Shown piece after piece: positions 63,704 to 64,000 of a stretch of DNA of 64,000 nucleotides (positions are counted from its first letter, which is position 1; every line of letters starts with the position of its first letter). Source of the DNA: Enterococcus faecalis_A (GTDB taxonomy: Bacteria > Bacillota > Bacilli > Lactobacillales > Enterococcaceae). Where the stretch lies: NCBI GenBank assembly GCA_051295955.1, contig JBPDWA010000003.1, positions 248,001-312,000 on the forward strand, written 5' to 3'. Position numbers and translations under genes: made by a program. The notes under the pieces are model-generated. The model was not told where the DNA came from. It saw only the letters and a program-made list of their open reading frames with translations, and made no database searches.

Positions 63704-63776
63704 AAGATCAACAAGATGCAAAAAAATATTTTTTAGCGCTAATTATTTTTTATAGAAAGAAGGTGTTAAGACGTAT

Positions 63777-64000
63777 ATTGAAGATTGTACGGCGATTGTC
63801 TTATGTGGAGGGAAAAGTCGACGGATGGGGTTTGACAAGGCTTTAGTGAAAGTATACGACAGCTATGGTCTCTTAAAGATCACGGAACGTTTACAGCAGT
63901 TATTTGCAGAAGTTTGGTTACTGACAGATACTAAGCAAAAATTTCCCGCTGCTTTTTCTCATTTAAAAATTGTGGATGATCTTTATCCCAACCAAGGGCC
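63777..64000 (+). CDS. mobA: MobA-like molybdenum cofactor guanylyltransferase, N-terminal part
   Basis: About 74 codons before the window ends. CTAIVLCGGKSRRMGFDKAL is the nucleotidyltransferase loop of MobA, which links GMP to molybdopterin; IVDDLYPNQGP is the next conserved segment. In this frame no ATG, GTG or TTG occurs between the stop TAG (63753-63755) and the conserved loop. AGAAGGTG lies 11 bases before ATT (63777), the most likely start if the sequence is right. Confidence 0.75.
   Translation, partial: MEDCTAIVLCGGKSRRMGFDKALVKVYDSYGLLKITERLQQLFAEVWLLTDTKQKFPAAFSHLKIVDDLYPNQG

Overview
The window is 64 kb of a low-GC Gram-positive chromosome, almost certainly Enterococcaceae (Enterococcus or a close relative). 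Pointers are the type B RNase P RNA, a tmRNA tag reading AKNENNTFALAA (enterococcal style), RexAB instead of RecBCD, a glpK-glpO-glpF operon with the enterococcal phospho-His site in GlpK, the lutABC lactate genes, GpsB next to recU-PBP1A, and a T-box in front of pheST. No rRNA, tRNA, insertion sequence or CRISPR array was seen.

Layout. 1-6 kb: end of pyrG, then divergent recU-pbp1A (minus) and ypsA-gpsB-rnpB (plus). 6-10 kb: rRNA methyltransferase, M32 carboxypeptidase, dnaD and nth, all plus strand. 10-13 kb: small genes, including a DJ-1/PfpI protein, a second ClpP-like protease, two proteins of unknown function and a 53-aa ORF. 13-20 kb: a flavin oxidoreductase lacking the redox Cys, overlapping an Mga-type regulator, then glpKOF. 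20-26 kb: lactonase, clpX, ysxC, fRMsr, a stress-type membrane protein and an HD-domain gene broken by an in-frame stop. 26.4-26.8 kb: tmRNA.

27.5-33.5 kb: an AT-rich, eight-gene bacteriocin cluster lies directly downstream of tmRNA. It has a 97-aa Trp/Gly/Ala-rich cationic precursor, three membrane proteins (one SpoIIM/DUF95-like), an ABC ATPase, and an HlyD-like protein, MacB-type ATPase and FtsX-type permease. The order resembles circular bacteriocin (enterocin AS-48-type) loci, but I do not recognise the precursor. This is the best candidate for a new system. Its second ATPase has lost the Walker B Asp and the D-loop Asp.

34-41 kb: MFS exporter, methyltransferase, a frameshifted small gene, small membrane proteins, lutABC behind a structured leader with a candidate cre site, and lepB. 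41-49 kb: rexB-rexA and an HxlR-family regulator. 49.2-53.6 kb: Phe T-box leader, four-plus copies of an 84-bp tandem repeat, then pheS-pheT. 54-58 kb: glgC-glgD-glgA with no branching enzyme or phosphorylase gene beside them. 58-64 kb: trmK, a DUF34/NIF3 gene, pepT, a diacylglycerol kinase-family gene, a DUF1294 gene, a YbhN/MprF-TM-like protein, and the start of a mobA-like gene that seems to lack a standard start codon.
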